The notes below the pieces were generated by a model that saw only the letters and a program-made list of their open reading frames with translations, was not told the DNA's origin and searched no databases. Of a stretch of 64,000 bases of DNA, positions 16,168 to 29,842 are shown one piece after another. The translations under genes and the position numbers were made by a program. The stretch covers positions 124,001 through 188,000 of the forward strand of contig NZ_JAAATX020000001.1 in the NCBI RefSeq assembly GCF_009908265.2, read 5' to 3'. How positions within the stretch are numbered: position 1 is the first letter of the stretch; each line of letters starts with the position of its first letter. This DNA is from Paragemmobacter amnigenus. GTDB taxonomy: Bacteria > Pseudomonadota > Alphaproteobacteria > Rhodobacterales > Rhodobacteraceae.

Positions 16168-16290
16168 TCAGGCCGTCCCGAAGACGTGCAGGCAGACCAC
16201 CAAAAGACCGAACAGCGTGACAACCCCGACCGTATCCTCGACCACCGTCGCGCGGGACCGGGAAAGAATATCCTTCATATCCGTCAGCAT
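16168..16290 (-). CDS. Small single-pass membrane protein (40 aa)
   Basis: MLTDMKDILSRSRATVVEDT begins this 40-residue product. A charged amphipathic N-terminal half is followed by a membrane segment (residues 21-37, rich in Val, Leu, Phe). The start is supported by GGGAGGTGACG directly before the ATG, one of the best ribosome sites in the window, and a strong terminator lies about 100 bases downstream on the same strand. These features make a standalone gene likely. No family is recognised. It is upstream of recG but transcribed away from hisI and nifU-like genes. Confidence 0.72.
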   Translation of the reverse strand: MLTDMKDILSRSRATVVEDTVGVVTLFGLLVVCLHVFGTA

Positions 16291-16404
16291 CGTCACCTCC
16301 CTTGGTGTTGTTGCTGATTTGTTCTCATATCCGCGCGATTCGAACAAGAACTTTTTAGGAACATTCAGGAACACAAGCGGAACCGCCGGAAAGCCTGCCG
16401 CAGA

Positions 16405-20774
<4,370 letters not shown>

Positions 20775-20803
20775 CGGGGACTCGTCCAGCCAATCCGGAC
20801 CGC

Positions 20804-21523
20804 TCAGCTTGCCGCGGCCAGCGACACGCGGCGATGCGCGATCTCGGGCACGGGGTCGCGCATGACATAGCCGCGGCCCCAGACGGTTTCGATATAGTTC
20901 TCGCCGCCCGTCGCCTCGGCCAGCTTCTTGCGCAGCTTGCAGATGAAGACGTCGATGATCTTCAGCTCCGGCTCGTCCATCCCGCCGTAAAGATGGTTCA
21001 GGAACATCTCCTTGGTCAGCGTAGTGCCCTTGCGCAGGCTCAGGATTTCTAGAATCTGGTATTCCTTGCCGGTCAGATGCACGCTCTTGCCGTCCACATC
21101 GACCGATTTCGCGTCGAGGTTCACATTCACCCGACCCGTGCGGATGATCGACTGCGAATGTCCCTTGGACCGGCGGATGATCGCATGGATGCGCGCGATC
21201 AGCTCCTCGCGGTGGAAGGGCTTGGTCATGTAGTCATCCGCGCCAAAGCCGAATCCGCGGATCTTGTTGTCGGTATCGTCCGATCCCGACAGGATCAGGA
21301 TGGGCGTCTCGATCCGCGCCTGCCGCAACTGGCGCAGAACCTCGTGCCCGCTCATGTCCGGCAGGTTGAGGTCGAGAAGGATCAGGTCGTAATCATAGAG
21401 TTTCGCCAGATCCACGCCATCCTCGCCAAGGTCCGTGCAGTAGACGTTGAGGTTGGCATGGGTCAGCATCAGTTCGATGCTCCGCGACGTCGCGGGATCG
21501 TCTTCCACCAGAAGTACTCGCAT
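20804..21523 (-). CDS. ctrA: Cell-cycle response regulator CtrA
   Basis: A 239-residue OmpR-class regulator. The receiver domain has Asp51 as phospho-acceptor ([21 protein letters not shown]) with the acidic pocket VEDDP and the K of [10 protein letters not shown]-type [17 protein letters not shown]. The DNA-binding domain covers residues 125-225 ([30 protein letters not shown]; then [12 protein letters not shown]). CtrA controls cell-cycle genes in Caulobacter, and in Rhodobacterales mainly flagellar motility, gene-transfer-agent and signalling genes. The start follows GGAG. The adjacent upstream gene is its inhibitor sciP. Confidence 0.97.
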   Translation of the reverse strand: MRVLLVEDDPATSRSIELMLTHANLNVYCTDLGEDGVDLAKLYDYDLILLDLNLPDMSGHEVLRQLRQARIETPILILSGSDDTDNKIRGFGFGADDYMTKPFHREELIARIHAIIRRSKGHSQSIIRTGRVNVNLDAKSVDVDGKSVHLTGKEYQILEILSLRKGTTLTKEMFLNHLYGGMDEPELKIIDVFICKLRKKLAEATGGENYIETVWGRGYVMRDPVPEIAHRRVSLAAAS

Positions 21524-21570
21524 TTTCACTCTCCGTAAGGTCGCCCGAAGACAACTTTGCAGACCACTCA

Positions 21571-21585
21571 TTAAACGAAGGTTAC
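21571..21585. promoter_or_regulatory. Candidate CtrA box upstream of ctrA
   Basis: TTAA-N7-TTAC on the plus strand (GTAA-N7-TTAA toward ctrA), one mismatch from the TTAA-N7-TTAA consensus. It is 48 bases before the ctrA start and suggests autoregulation. Confidence 0.5.
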
Positions 21586-21612
21586 TATGGCAGCATTTGC
21601 ATGGATTACAAC

Positions 21613-21891
21613 TCAAAATTGCCGGTACTGCTGGATCTTCGTGACGCGCAAGGCCGCCTCGCCATGGCTGCGGACCGCCGCCTCCCACAGCGCGAACTCC
21701 TCCTCCGACAGGCCGTAACGCTCCAGCGCCTCGTCGCGCGGGATCAGGCCGTGCTCCACCGCCTGCACCACGACCGCCTTGCGCCGCGCGACCCAGCGCG
21801 CGGTCTCCTTCGGCGGCAGGTCGGCGCGCGTCAGGATCGTCCCGTCGGGCAGCGTCACATGGCGCGGACCGGATACACGCTTGATGTACAT
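21613..21891 (-). CDS. sciP: CtrA inhibitor SciP (DUF1153)
   Basis: A 92-residue helix-turn-helix protein of the DUF1153/SciP family, which in Caulobacter binds CtrA and blocks its recruitment of RNA polymerase. Conserved features are the N-terminal [37 protein letters not shown], and [32 protein letters not shown]. It lies 89 bases upstream of ctrA in the same direction, so the activator and its antagonist may be partly cotranscribed. AAGGAGG precedes the ATG. A second CtrA-like box lies 44 bases upstream. Confidence 0.95.
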   Translation of the reverse strand: MYIKRVSGPRHVTLPDGTILTRADLPPKETARWVARRKAVVVQAVEHGLIPRDEALERYGLSEEEFALWEAAVRSHGEAALRVTKIQQYRQF

Positions 21892-21934
21892 GGCAAGCCT
21901 CCTTTTGCCCCGCCGCCACTATCGCGCCTGATCC

Positions 21935-21949
21935 TTAATCCTTGCTGAA
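21935..21949. promoter_or_regulatory. Candidate CtrA box between sciP and mnmA
   Basis: TTAA-N7-TGAA on the plus strand (TTCA-N7-TTAA toward sciP), one mismatch from consensus. It could place sciP under CtrA, closing a feedback loop. Confidence 0.4.
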
Positions 21950-22022
21950 CGCCGCCCCCTTGCTGGACAGGGGCGTTTTCCTATATTGCCAACGCTTCCC
22001 CTGCCCGCGAAGGCCGCCGCAC

Positions 22023-23165
22023 ATGTCCCTCGACCAACCGCTCAACTCGCTCGGCCTGCCCAAGGCCCCCGCCGACACGCGCGTCGTCGTCGCCATGTCG
22101 GGCGGCGTGGACAGTTCGGTCGTCGCCGCCGTCCTTGCCGAGGAGGGCTATGATGTCGTGGGCGTCACCCTGCAACTCTACGACCACGGCGCGGCGCTGG
22201 CGAAAAAGGGCGCCTGCTGCGCGGGCCGCGACATCCACGACGCCCGCCGCGTCGCCGAAACCATGGGCTTTCCCCATTACGTCCTCGACTATGAAAACAC
22301 CTTCCGCGAGGCGGTGATCGACGAATTCGCCGACGCCTACCTGGCCGGCGCCACCCCCGTCCCCTGCATCCGCTGCAATGAAAGGGTGAAGTTCAAGGAC
22401 CTGCTCGCCACGGCAAAGGATCTCGACGCCGACTGCATGGCGACGGGGCATTATATCCAGCGCAAGATGGGCCTGACGGGGCCGGAACTGCACATGGCCG
22501 CCGATCCCAACCGCGACCAGAGCTATTTCCTCTTCTCCACCACGCCCGAGCAACTGTCCTACCTGCGCTTTCCCTTGGGCCACCTCGCGTCAAAGGCCGA
22601 AACCCGCGCGCTGGCCGCCCGCTACGGCCTGCCTGTGGCCGACAAGCCCGACAGTCAGGACATCTGCTTCGTCCCGAACGGCAACTACGCCGCCGTGATC
22701 GAAAAGCTGCGCCCCGGCGCGGCGGAACCGGGCGAGATCGTGGACATGTCCGGCACCGTCCTTGGCACCCATCGCGGCGTGATCCATTACACGATCGGGC
22801 AGCGCAAGGGGCTGGGCATCGGCGGGCTTGGCGATCCGGTCTATGTGGTGAAACTCGACCCCGACACCCGCCGCGTGATCGTCGGGCCGAAAGAGGCGCT
22901 CTCCACCCGCACCATCCCCGTGCGCGAGATCAACTGGCTGGGCGACGAACCCTTCGCCAGCCGCGCCGAATGGCACCTGAACGTCAAGGTCCGCTCCACC
23001 CGGCCGCCGCGCCCCGCGGTGATCCGGCCCCTGTCAGACATCGAGGCGACGGTGGAACTGCTGAACCCCGAGGACGGCGTCAGCGCGGGTCAGGCCTGCG
23101 TCTTCTACGCGCCCGAAGGCAGCCGCATCTTCGGCGGCGGCTGGATCTGGAAGGGGCGGGGGTAA
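22023..23165 (+). CDS. mnmA: tRNA-specific 2-thiouridylase MnmA
   Basis: A 380-residue enzyme that adds sulfur to U34 of Lys, Glu and Gln tRNAs. The PP-loop ATP site is [23 protein letters not shown]. The two catalytic cysteines lie in [12 protein letters not shown] and [12 protein letters not shown], and [12 protein letters not shown] is a signature block. The ATG at 22023 is chosen because the family motif starts about 20 residues in; the frame's first ATG at 21942 overlaps the sciP promoter region. It is monocistronic and ends in an R4 element. Confidence 0.95.
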   Translation: MSLDQPLNSLGLPKAPADTRVVVAMSGGVDSSVVAAVLAEEGYDVVGVTLQLYDHGAALAKKGACCAGRDIHDARRVAETMGFPHYVLDYENTFREAVIDEFADAYLAGATPVPCIRCNERVKFKDLLATAKDLDADCMATGHYIQRKMGLTGPELHMAADPNRDQSYFLFSTTPEQLSYLRFPLGHLASKAETRALAARYGLPVADKPDSQDICFVPNGNYAAVIEKLRPGAAEPGEIVDMSGTVLGTHRGVIHYTIGQRKGLGIGGLGDPVYVVKLDPDTRRVIVGPKEALSTRTIPVREINWLGDEPFASRAEWHLNVKVRSTRPPRPAVIRPLSDIEATVELLNPEDGVSAGQACVFYAPEGSRIFGGGWIWKGRG

Positions 23166-23216
23166 ACCAAGGGCAAGCCCCCAAGACTGTGCCTGCAAGT
23201 GCCTTCAAAAGTGCAA

Positions 23217-23356
23217 GGCGGTGGGAAAGGCCCCAGTGGGGCGTTTCCCATCGCCGACGGTAGGGCCGCGCACGTCCTGCCGGGGCGGGCGCCTCTGGCG
23301 CACGTCCCGGTGGGGCGGGACGTGCGCGGACCGTGGCTTTGGGCCACGGTCCGGAC
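23217..23356. repeat. R4 structured dispersed element, copy B
   Basis: Hairpin I is TGGGAAA/TTTCCCA (23222-23228/23244-23250) with inner GCCCC/GGGGC and loop AGT; hairpin II is GCGCACGTCCC/GGGACGTGCGC, identical in arms to copy A; hairpin III is GACCGTGGC/GCCACGGTC and extends by two pairs. Compared with copy A (6234-6383), six stem positions differ, each with a matching change in its partner. It lies between convergent mnmA and lpxB. Confidence 0.78.
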
Positions 23357-23404
23357 CTGACCGTTGTTATCCTTGGTGCAAGGGCCAGCGTGGTTCGCTG
23401 GGCC

Positions 23405-24523
23405 TCACCCCAGAACCCCCAACACCGACCGCGCCGCCCGCAACCCCGGCGGTTCGCCCCCAGCGCCCAGCCGCTCCATCGTCACGCGCATCGCCGCATC
23501 CTGCGCCGAGGGGTCCGCCAGAACCGCCTCGACCGCAGGCGCGATCAGCTCCGCGCGGCAGCGATCCCCGATGAATTCCGGCACCACCCGCGTCTCCGAC
23601 ACAAGGTTCACCAAGGTCACCGTGTCGACCAGCGCCGCCCGCCGCATCAGCCATAACGTCAATGGATGCATGTCATAGGCAATGACCATGGGGCACCCGT
23701 TCGCCGCCAGCTCCAGCGACACCGTCCCCGATGCCGCCACTGCCACATCCGCCGCCGCAAAGGCCCCGCGCTTGGCCCCCGCCTCCTCCACGATCACGGG
23801 CGCCACCGGCCAGCCCGCCGCCATCTCCGCGACCTGCCCCGCCACGCCCCGCACCGTGGGCAGCGCCACCCGCAGCCCCGGATGCCGCGCGGCCAGCCGC
23901 CCCACCACCTCGCCCAGCACCGGCATCAACCGCGACACCTCGCCCCGCCGCGACCCGGGCAGCGCCAGCACCAGCGGCCCCGTCCCCGCCCATGCCGCCC
24001 GCTCCTGCCCGCTCGCCAAAGCCTCCGCTACCACGGGATGCCCCACGAAATCGCAACTCATCCCCGCAGCCTGCATATAGGGCGGCTCGAAGGGCAGCAG
24101 CGCCAGCACATGGTCCACATGGCGCGCCATCTTCGCCGCCCGCCCCGGCCGCCAGGCCCAGACCGACGGCGCCACGTAATGGATCGTCCGCACCGCTGGC
24201 TTTGCCGCCTTCACCAGCGCCGCCACCCGCAGCCCGAAATCGGGCGAGTCGATCGTGACCAACGCCTCCGCGCCCGATGCCACGACAGCCTCCGCCACCT
24301 CGCGGATGCGCCGCTTCAGATGCAAATACTTCGGGATGACCTCAGCGATCCCCATCACCGACAGCTCCTCCATCGGAAACAGCGACGCCATCCCCTGCGC
24401 CTGCATCAGGGGCCCCGCCACCCCCGCAAATTCCACATCGGGACGCAGGGACCGCAACCCCGCCATCAGCGCCGCGCCCAGACGGTCGCCCGAAGGCTCG
24501 CCCGCGACGAGAAAGATCTTCAT
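23405..24523 (-). CDS. lpxB: Lipid-A-disaccharide synthase
   Basis: A 372-residue GT-B glycosyltransferase joining lipid X and UDP-diacylglucosamine into the lipid A disaccharide at the inner membrane face. Family blocks: FLVAGEPSGDRLGAALM, PMEELSVMGIAEVIPKYLHLKRRI, ALVTIDSPDFGLRVA, HYVAPSVWAWRPGRA and VALPGSRRGEV. The ATG at 24523 overlaps the lpxI stop (ATGA). It is the last gene of the long envelope operon; the longer frame upstream is a GC artefact. A small CCAGCG/CGCTGG stem at 23383-23399 may help end the transcript. Confidence 0.95.
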   Translation of the reverse strand: MKIFLVAGEPSGDRLGAALMAGLRSLRPDVEFAGVAGPLMQAQGMASLFPMEELSVMGIAEVIPKYLHLKRRIREVAEAVVASGAEALVTIDSPDFGLRVAALVKAAKPAVRTIHYVAPSVWAWRPGRAAKMARHVDHVLALLPFEPPYMQAAGMSCDFVGHPVVAEALASGQERAAWAGTGPLVLALPGSRRGEVSRLMPVLGEVVGRLAARHPGLRVALPTVRGVAGQVAEMAAGWPVAPVIVEEAGAKRGAFAAADVAVAASGTVSLELAANGCPMVIAYDMHPLTLWLMRRAALVDTVTLVNLVSETRVVPEFIGDRCRAELIAPAVEAVLADPSAQDAAMRVTMERLGAGGEPPGLRAARSVLGVLG

Positions 24524-25326
24524 GGCTCGCGCGCCCAGAGGAACAGGCCCGCCGCCTGCGCCTCGGCCACCATCGCGGGCAGGTCCAGACAGATCACCCC
24601 GCCCGCCTCCCAGACGATCCCGCCCAGCCCCGCCGCCGCCACGCGCCGCACGGTTTCCACCCCCAGCGCGGGCAGGTCGATCCGCCGATCCTGCGCGGGC
24701 TTCGGCGCCTTGTAGAACACGCCCCGCGCCCCCGCTGGCCGCAGGCCCGCCGGAATCGCCGCCACACCCGCCAGCATCGCATCCGTCCCGGGCAGAGCCT
24801 CGACCGCCAGACACAGCCCCTGCTGCACCACGGCGCCCTGCCCCACATCCACGGCCCCCAGCGCCGCCACGATGGCCGCCGCCCGCACGGCATCCGCACG
24901 GTCCCGCTCGCCCACCGTTCCGCACAGCACCCCCGCCGCAGGCACCAGCGCCGGCGCCACCTCGGCCACACCGGCCAGCGCAAAGCCAGCCTCGGCAAAG
25001 ATCGCCAAGACCTCGCGCAAGGTCGCATCATCGCCCTGCTGCATCGCGCCCAGCAGGCGCGGCACCATCGTCGCCGTATCGGGATCGAACAGCGCGGGGT
25101 CCAGCCGCGGCCGCTGCACCGCCCCCGCGAAACAGACGCGGCTCACCCCCGCATCCTCCAGCGCGCGCAGGAAGGGCACCAGCCGCTCGACACGGAACCA
25201 CAGGTCCGGCTCCACCCCGCGCGGGGCGAACCCCTCCAGCGCCGCCACAAAGGGCCGCACCTCCATCGCCGCCACCAGCGCCGCAGGCAGCCCCCCCGCC
25301 CCCGCAATGATCGCCGTCCGCGTCAT
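24520..25326 (-). CDS. lpxI: UDP-2,3-diacylglucosamine diphosphatase LpxI (DUF1009)
   Basis: A 268-residue protein of the LpxI family, which hydrolyses UDP-2,3-diacylglucosamine to lipid X in alphaproteobacteria and others that lack LpxH. Recognisable segments are TAIIAGAGGLPAALVAAM at the N-terminus, VGQGAVVQQGLCLAVEALPGTDAML in the catalytic C-terminal domain (with an essential aspartate in the family) and GGVFYKAPKPAQDRRIDLPALG-type GVFYKAPKPAQDRR. It sits between lpxA and lpxB with 4-base overlaps at both ends, which fits its place in the pathway. Confidence 0.95.
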   Translation of the reverse strand: MTRTAIIAGAGGLPAALVAAMEVRPFVAALEGFAPRGVEPDLWFRVERLVPFLRALEDAGVSRVCFAGAVQRPRLDPALFDPDTATMVPRLLGAMQQGDDATLREVLAIFAEAGFALAGVAEVAPALVPAAGVLCGTVGERDRADAVRAAAIVAALGAVDVGQGAVVQQGLCLAVEALPGTDAMLAGVAAIPAGLRPAGARGVFYKAPKPAQDRRIDLPALGVETVRRVAAAGLGGIVWEAGGVICLDLPAMVAEAQAAGLFLWAREP

Positions 25327-26126
25327 TTCGGCGTCAGGAAGGACCGGTCCGAGGCCGACAGGATGAACTCCGTCACCTCGCGGACATAGGCACTGTCCGT
25401 CTCGTCCGCCAGCTTGCGCGCGCGGTCAAGGAAGGTCCCCTCGCCCTGCGCCAGCATCTGGTAGGCGGCGCGCAGCGCGGTGATCTCGCCCCGCTCCACC
25501 CCCCGCCGCTTCAGCCCGACAAGGTTCAGCCCGTCCAGCTCGCCCCGCGGGGCCTGCACCAGACCATAGGGGATCACGTCATTCGTCACCATCGTGACCG
25601 CCCCGATGATCGCCCCCTGCCCGATGCGGACGAACTGGTGCACACCCGACAGCCCCCCCACGATCACGTCATCGCCCAGCACGCAATGCCCCGCGATGGC
25701 GACATGGTTCACAAGGATCACGCGATTGCCGATCTGCGCGTCATGGCCAACATGCGCGCCGGTCATCACCAGCACGTCATCGCCCACCCGCGTGACCCCG
25801 CCGCCGCCCTCGGTGCCAAGGTTCAGCGTCGCGCCCTCGCGGATGCGGCAGCGCTTGCCCACCACCAGCCGCGACTTCTCGCCCTTGTATTTCAGGTCCT
25901 GCGGCACCTCGCCCACCGTGGCAAAGGGAAAGACCACCGTCTCCTCCCCCAGCTCGGTCCAGCCGGTGACCACGGCATGGCTCTTGACCACCACGCGCTC
26001 GTGCAGCACCACATCCGGCCCGATCACGCAGAACGGCCCGATCTCGCAGCCCGCCCCGATCACCGCGCCGTCCTCGACCACGGCAGAAGGATGGACCCGC
26101 GCCTCCGGATGAATGCCCATCGTCAC
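25323..26126 (-). CDS. lpxA: UDP-N-acetylglucosamine O-acyltransferase
   Basis: A 267-residue left-handed beta-helix enzyme that transfers the 3-hydroxyacyl chain from ACP to UDP-GlcNAc, the first step of lipid A synthesis. Hexapeptide repeats fill residues 1-190 (for example [20 protein letters not shown]), with the catalytic histidine in [15 protein letters not shown] and the [13 protein letters not shown] block. A C-terminal helical domain follows. It overlaps fabZ upstream and lpxI downstream by 4 bases each. LpxC and LpxD are not in this window. Confidence 0.96.
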   Translation of the reverse strand: MTMGIHPEARVHPSAVVEDGAVIGAGCEIGPFCVIGPDVVLHERVVVKSHAVVTGWTELGEETVVFPFATVGEVPQDLKYKGEKSRLVVGKRCRIREGATLNLGTEGGGGVTRVGDDVLVMTGAHVGHDAQIGNRVILVNHVAIAGHCVLGDDVIVGGLSGVHQFVRIGQGAIIGAVTMVTNDVIPYGLVQAPRGELDGLNLVGLKRRGVERGEITALRAAYQMLAQGEGTFLDRARKLADETDSAYVREVTEFILSASDRSFLTPK

Positions 26127-26584
26127 GCCTTCGGCACGTCAAACATGGCCATGAAGGTGGCCTCGCAGGCCAACTCGCCCTCCACCATGGCGCGGCCCTC
26201 GAACTTCCAGACGCGCCCGCCCCCGCGCAGCGCCTTCACATGCAGTTCCAGCACATCGCCGGGCACCACCTTGCGGCGGAACTTCACCCCGTCCACGCCC
26301 ATGAAGAACACCTTGGCCTGCTTGTCGACCAGATCCATCGACAGGCCGACAAGGATACCGCTCGTCTGCGCCATCGCCTCGATGATCATCACGCCCGGAA
26401 AGATGGGCATCCCTGGGAAGTGACCGGTGAATTGCGGCTCGTTGATGGTGACGTTCTTGATCCCCACGCAGCTTTCGTTCAGCACGATGTCGCGCACCTT
26501 GTCCACCAGCAGGAAAGGATAGCGGTGCGGGATGATCCGCTGGATCAGATCGAGATCGGCGGAAAGAACGGCGGTTTCGGTCAT
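26123..26584 (-). CDS. fabZ: 3-hydroxyacyl-ACP dehydratase FabZ
   Basis: A 153-residue hot-dog fold dehydratase of fatty-acid elongation. The catalytic pair is His55 ([21 protein letters not shown]) and Glu69 in the same block, with [14 protein letters not shown] upstream. The ATG at 26584 is favoured; an in-frame ATG four codons upstream (26596) is a possible alternative. It overlaps lpxA by 4 bases. Competition between FabZ and LpxA for hydroxyacyl-ACP makes their coupling biologically sensible. Confidence 0.95.
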   Translation of the reverse strand: MTETAVLSADLDLIQRIIPHRYPFLLVDKVRDIVLNESCVGIKNVTINEPQFTGHFPGMPIFPGVMIIEAMAQTSGILVGLSMDLVDKQAKVFFMGVDGVKFRRKVVPGDVLELHVKALRGGGRVWKFEGRAMVEGELACEATFMAMFDVPKA

Positions 26585-26665
26585 CAGGCTCTCCATTCGG
26601 CGCGGCGCAGGCGCCACCCCGCCGTGACTAGCAACCTTGGCAGGACGAAACAAGCACGGCCACGC

Positions 26666-27286
26666 TCAGGGCGCCGTCGCAGCCCCCCCCGCTCCCGCAT
26701 CTGACGGCGCAGGCAGCTTCGACCCATCCCCCAGAACCGAGTCGATCCGCACCACGGCCTCGTCGGTAATGTCGACACCGCGCAGCGACAGGATGACGAT
26801 GTTCTTGTCGAAGATCGCCACCGCCCCCGACTCGCGCATCAGATCGCCCAGAACCGGCACCGCCGCCTGCAGGAACCGCTGCCGGTCCTCGTCCCTGCGC
26901 GAGGTGAGCGCCCGCGACTTGGCATCCTGCGCCGCGCGGATCGCCTCGGTCTTGGCGTCGAACTCGGCCGCCAGCCGCTGGAATTCCTCGGCAGGCAGCG
27001 TCGCGCGCCGGTCGGTCAGATCGCGCTCCTCGGCCTCCAGCGCCTGTTCCAGCCGCAGGTTCTCGTCGATCAGTGTCTTGCTGTCGGCCTGAAACCGCGC
27101 CTCGACCGCCTTGCCGAACATCGTCTCGGACAGCAGCCTCTCGCGATCCACCATCAGGATGGGCGCCTGTGGCACGTCCAGAACCGGCGCCTCCTGCGCC
27201 GTGGCGGACAGCGCCAGCGGTGAAAGGACCAGCGAAACCGCCAGCACCGCCCCGCGCGCCAGCCGTGACAGCGGCGCGCAGGTCAT
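26666..27286 (-). CDS. skp: OmpH/Skp family periplasmic chaperone
   Basis: A 206-residue secreted protein: signal peptide at residues 1-30 (LARGAVLAVSLVLSPLALSATA), an N-terminal strand (APILMVDRERLLSETMFGKAV), then a long helical hairpin (residues 60-145, rich in Glu, Arg and Ala) that forms the tentacles of the Skp trimer. Skp carries unfolded outer-membrane proteins to the BAM complex. The start overlaps the bamA stop by one base (TGATG), so chaperone and insertase are coupled. The Pro/Ala/Gly-rich tail after residue 190 is not conserved in the family. Confidence 0.88.
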   Translation of the reverse strand: MTCAPLSRLARGAVLAVSLVLSPLALSATAQEAPVLDVPQAPILMVDRERLLSETMFGKAVEARFQADSKTLIDENLRLEQALEAEERDLTDRRATLPAEEFQRLAAEFDAKTEAIRAAQDAKSRALTSRRDEDRQRFLQAAVPVLGDLMRESGAVAIFDKNIVILSLRGVDITDEAVVRIDSVLGDGSKLPAPSDAGAGGAATAP

Positions 27287-29616
27287 CAGAACTTGGTCGA
27301 GATCGTCAGATCGAAGGACTGCTCGCGGTCATAGTCCTCCTTGGCAAGCGCCTTCGAGAAGTTCAGCCGAAGCGGACCCACCGGCGTATCCCAGAAGACC
27401 GAGAAGCCCGCGGCGGACCGGATGTTCATGCTGTCGTCGACATTGACGCCGCCACTGCCCAGCGTGTTGTCGAGCGACCAGACCGACCCCACATCCATGA
27501 ACAGACCGCCCGAAATCCCGTATTCCTCGGGCAGACCCACGGGGAAATCGGCCTCGAACCGCGCAACGGCGAACATATTGCCTCCAAGTGCCTCGGTACC
27601 GTCCCGCGGACCGATCCCGTTGGACTCGAACCCGCGGATCTTGCTGTTGCCGAAGAAACGTTCGGTAACGCGGCTGTTCGTGCCGCCAAGGCTGTTGATC
27701 ATCCCGCCTTCGAAGATGGTTCGCAGCGTCACCTCTTCCTGCATCACCTTCGTCTCGGCCAGCGCGAGACCCGTGGTCATGATGTACTTGCTGTCCCCGC
27801 CCAGCCCCGCGAAGTCCTGCGAGAAGCGCAGCAGCACGCCACCCTTGGGGTTCAGCCCGCTGATGCGCGAGTCGTAGGAATACGTATAGCCTAGCGCACT
27901 GCTCGTCACAGCGCCCTGCGCAACCTCGGCCGCAATGATGGGCGACACGCCTGCGGGCGGATTGCTGATCTTGCTGTCCTGATAAGTGTAGCGCACCTGC
28001 AACCGGCTCAGCTCGCCCAGCGGGAATTCCAGACCCGTGGTCAGACGGCCAACGCGAGTGTCATAGCTGGCAGAATTCGCATTGTCCGACTCGCGGTAGG
28101 ATACGCCAAAGCTCCAGGCCAGATCGCGGCCAAGGAAGGCCGGTTCCGTGAACGAGAAGCTTCCCTCGGTCGCATCCGCCCCCGTGGTCAGCGACAGGCC
28201 CACCGACTGCCCGCGGCCAAGAAAGTTCTTCTCGCTCAGCCCGATGTTGAACCCGATCCCGGCCTCGACCCCGTAGCTCGCGCCAAAGGTCAGCGACCCC
28301 GTCGGCTGCTCCTCGACATCGACATTCACGACCACGCTGTCAGAGGAACTGCCCGGCTCCGCATTGACCTGCGCGTCGGCAAAGAATCCCAGCGCGCGGA
28401 TGCGTTCCGCCGACTGGCGGATTTCCCGCGCGTTGAAGGGGTCGCCTTCGACCGTCCGGAACTGGCGGCGCACCACCTGATCCAAGGTCGTCGTGTTGCC
28501 CTCGATGTCGATGCGCTCGACAAAGATACGCTCGCCGCGGACGATGGCGAACTCCACGTCCAGCAGCCCGCCCCGTTCATCCCGCGTGATGCGCGGATCG
28601 ACGCGCACAAAGTTCAACCCCTTGCGCAGCGCCAGATTTTCCATCCGCGTCACGTTGTTGTCGATCAGCGCGGGCGACCAAACCTCGCCGCTGCGGATGC
28701 GCTGGACCGCCTCGAACTCGGCCGCATCCACGCCCTCGATCTCGGACACGGTGCTGGTCTGGCCGATGCGGAACTGCTGCCCCTCGCGGATCGTGATGGT
28801 GACAAAGAACGCATCCCGCTCGCGCGACACGTCCGACGTCGCGTCCAGCACCTGCACATCGGCATAGCCGCGCGCCAGATAGAAGTCGCGCAGCAACTGC
28901 TTGTCCAGCTCCAGCCGCTCGGCCACGAAGGTGTCGCGCTGGATGACCTGACGCAGCAGACCGGCCTGCTTGGTCTCCAGCACCTGCCGCAGGCGGCGGT
29001 CGCTGAAGGCGCGGTTGCCCACGAAGGACAGACGCTCGATCTCGGCCACCTTGCCTTCGGTCACCTCGAAGACCAGATCGACACGGTTGCCGTCACGGCG
29101 GATGATGCGCGGATCGACCGTCGCCGCGATCCGGCCGCGCAGGCGGTAGGCATCGGCGATGGCGGCGGCATCCTCTTCGGCCTGCGACGGCGAATAGACC
29201 AGACGGCCGCGCGATTTGGCGATCTCGGCCAGCTCCTCGTCCTTCAGGCGCGAATTGCCCTCGAAGTTGACGATGTTGATCATCGGATATTCGACGACGC
29301 GGATCACCAGCGTATTGCCCTGCGGCTCCAGCTCGACGGATTCGAACAGGCCGGAATTCACGATGTTCTGGTAGGCATCGTTCAGACGCGCCGCCGTCAC
29401 CTCCTCGCCCCGCCCGATTCCGGCATAGGCGATGATGGTGGCCGGTTCGATGGCGCTGTTGCCTTCGACCTGGACGCTGGAAAAACTATAGGTCTGGGCG
29501 AAGGCGGGCCCTACGACCGGTGCCGCGATGGCAACGCTGCCAAGGAAAGCCGCGATGAGTGCAGGGCGAACCAGACCGTTCTCCGACTTGCCGATCCTGC
29601 CAGCCGTTTTCCGCAT
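27286..29616 (-). CDS. bamA: Outer membrane protein assembly factor BamA
   Basis: A 776-residue Omp85 protein that folds beta-barrels into the outer membrane. After a signal peptide (cleavage after the AFA near residue 40) come five POTRA domains (residues 43-440, for example SFSSVQVEGNSAIEPATI and VERIDIEGNTTTLDQVVRRQFR). The 16-strand barrel follows, with the conserved RGF of loop 6 in NSKIRGFESNG and a C-terminal phenylalanine. It lies downstream of rseP in the standard order and upstream of skp. Confidence 0.97.
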   Translation of the reverse strand: MRKTAGRIGKSENGLVRPALIAAFLGSVAIAAPVVGPAFAQTYSFSSVQVEGNSAIEPATIIAYAGIGRGEEVTAARLNDAYQNIVNSGLFESVELEPQGNTLVIRVVEYPMINIVNFEGNSRLKDEELAEIAKSRGRLVYSPSQAEEDAAAIADAYRLRGRIAATVDPRIIRRDGNRVDLVFEVTEGKVAEIERLSFVGNRAFSDRRLRQVLETKQAGLLRQVIQRDTFVAERLELDKQLLRDFYLARGYADVQVLDATSDVSRERDAFFVTITIREGQQFRIGQTSTVSEIEGVDAAEFEAVQRIRSGEVWSPALIDNNVTRMENLALRKGLNFVRVDPRITRDERGGLLDVEFAIVRGERIFVERIDIEGNTTTLDQVVRRQFRTVEGDPFNAREIRQSAERIRALGFFADAQVNAEPGSSSDSVVVNVDVEEQPTGSLTFGASYGVEAGIGFNIGLSEKNFLGRGQSVGLSLTTGADATEGSFSFTEPAFLGRDLAWSFGVSYRESDNANSASYDTRVGRLTTGLEFPLGELSRLQVRYTYQDSKISNPPAGVSPIIAAEVAQGAVTSSALGYTYSYDSRISGLNPKGGVLLRFSQDFAGLGGDSKYIMTTGLALAETKVMQEEVTLRTIFEGGMINSLGGTNSRVTERFFGNSKIRGFESNGIGPRDGTEALGGNMFAVARFEADFPVGLPEEYGISGGLFMDVGSVWSLDNTLGSGGVNVDDSMNIRSAAGFSVFWDTPVGPLRLNFSKALAKEDYDREQSFDLTISTKF

Positions 29617-29704
29617 CGCTCAAGCCCCGCCAATAACAACTTCTTGTGCCTTCACTAGCTGGAAGTGCAGGAGTTGTCAAAAGGCAGGGGTGAATTTATC
29701 GCCC

Positions 29705-29842
29705 TTAATGGCCGAGAAGTGACGTTCCGATGAAGGCACCGGCCAGCAATCCGGCGATCATCGTGCCGACCGTGAAAATACGGTCCGAATTCACCACCAT
29801 GATCACCGACAGGCCCTTGGTGCCGTTTGCGATGTAGTGCAT
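29705..29842 (-). CDS. Small membrane protein (45 aa) between rseP and bamA
   Basis: The product begins MHYIANGTKGLSVIMVVNSD and ends with a hydrophobic helix (FTVGTMIAGLLAGAFIGTSL) and LLGH. A second, shorter hydrophobic patch (LSVIMVVN) precedes it. AGGGAG lies nine bases before this ATG; an in-frame ATG three codons upstream (29851) would abut the ribosome site. The gene fills most of the 350-base gap between rseP and bamA on the same strand. I recognise no family. It could belong to the envelope operon, where an envelope-related role is a guess from position only. Confidence 0.6.
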   Translation of the reverse strand: MHYIANGTKGLSVIMVVNSDRIFTVGTMIAGLLAGAFIGTSLLGH

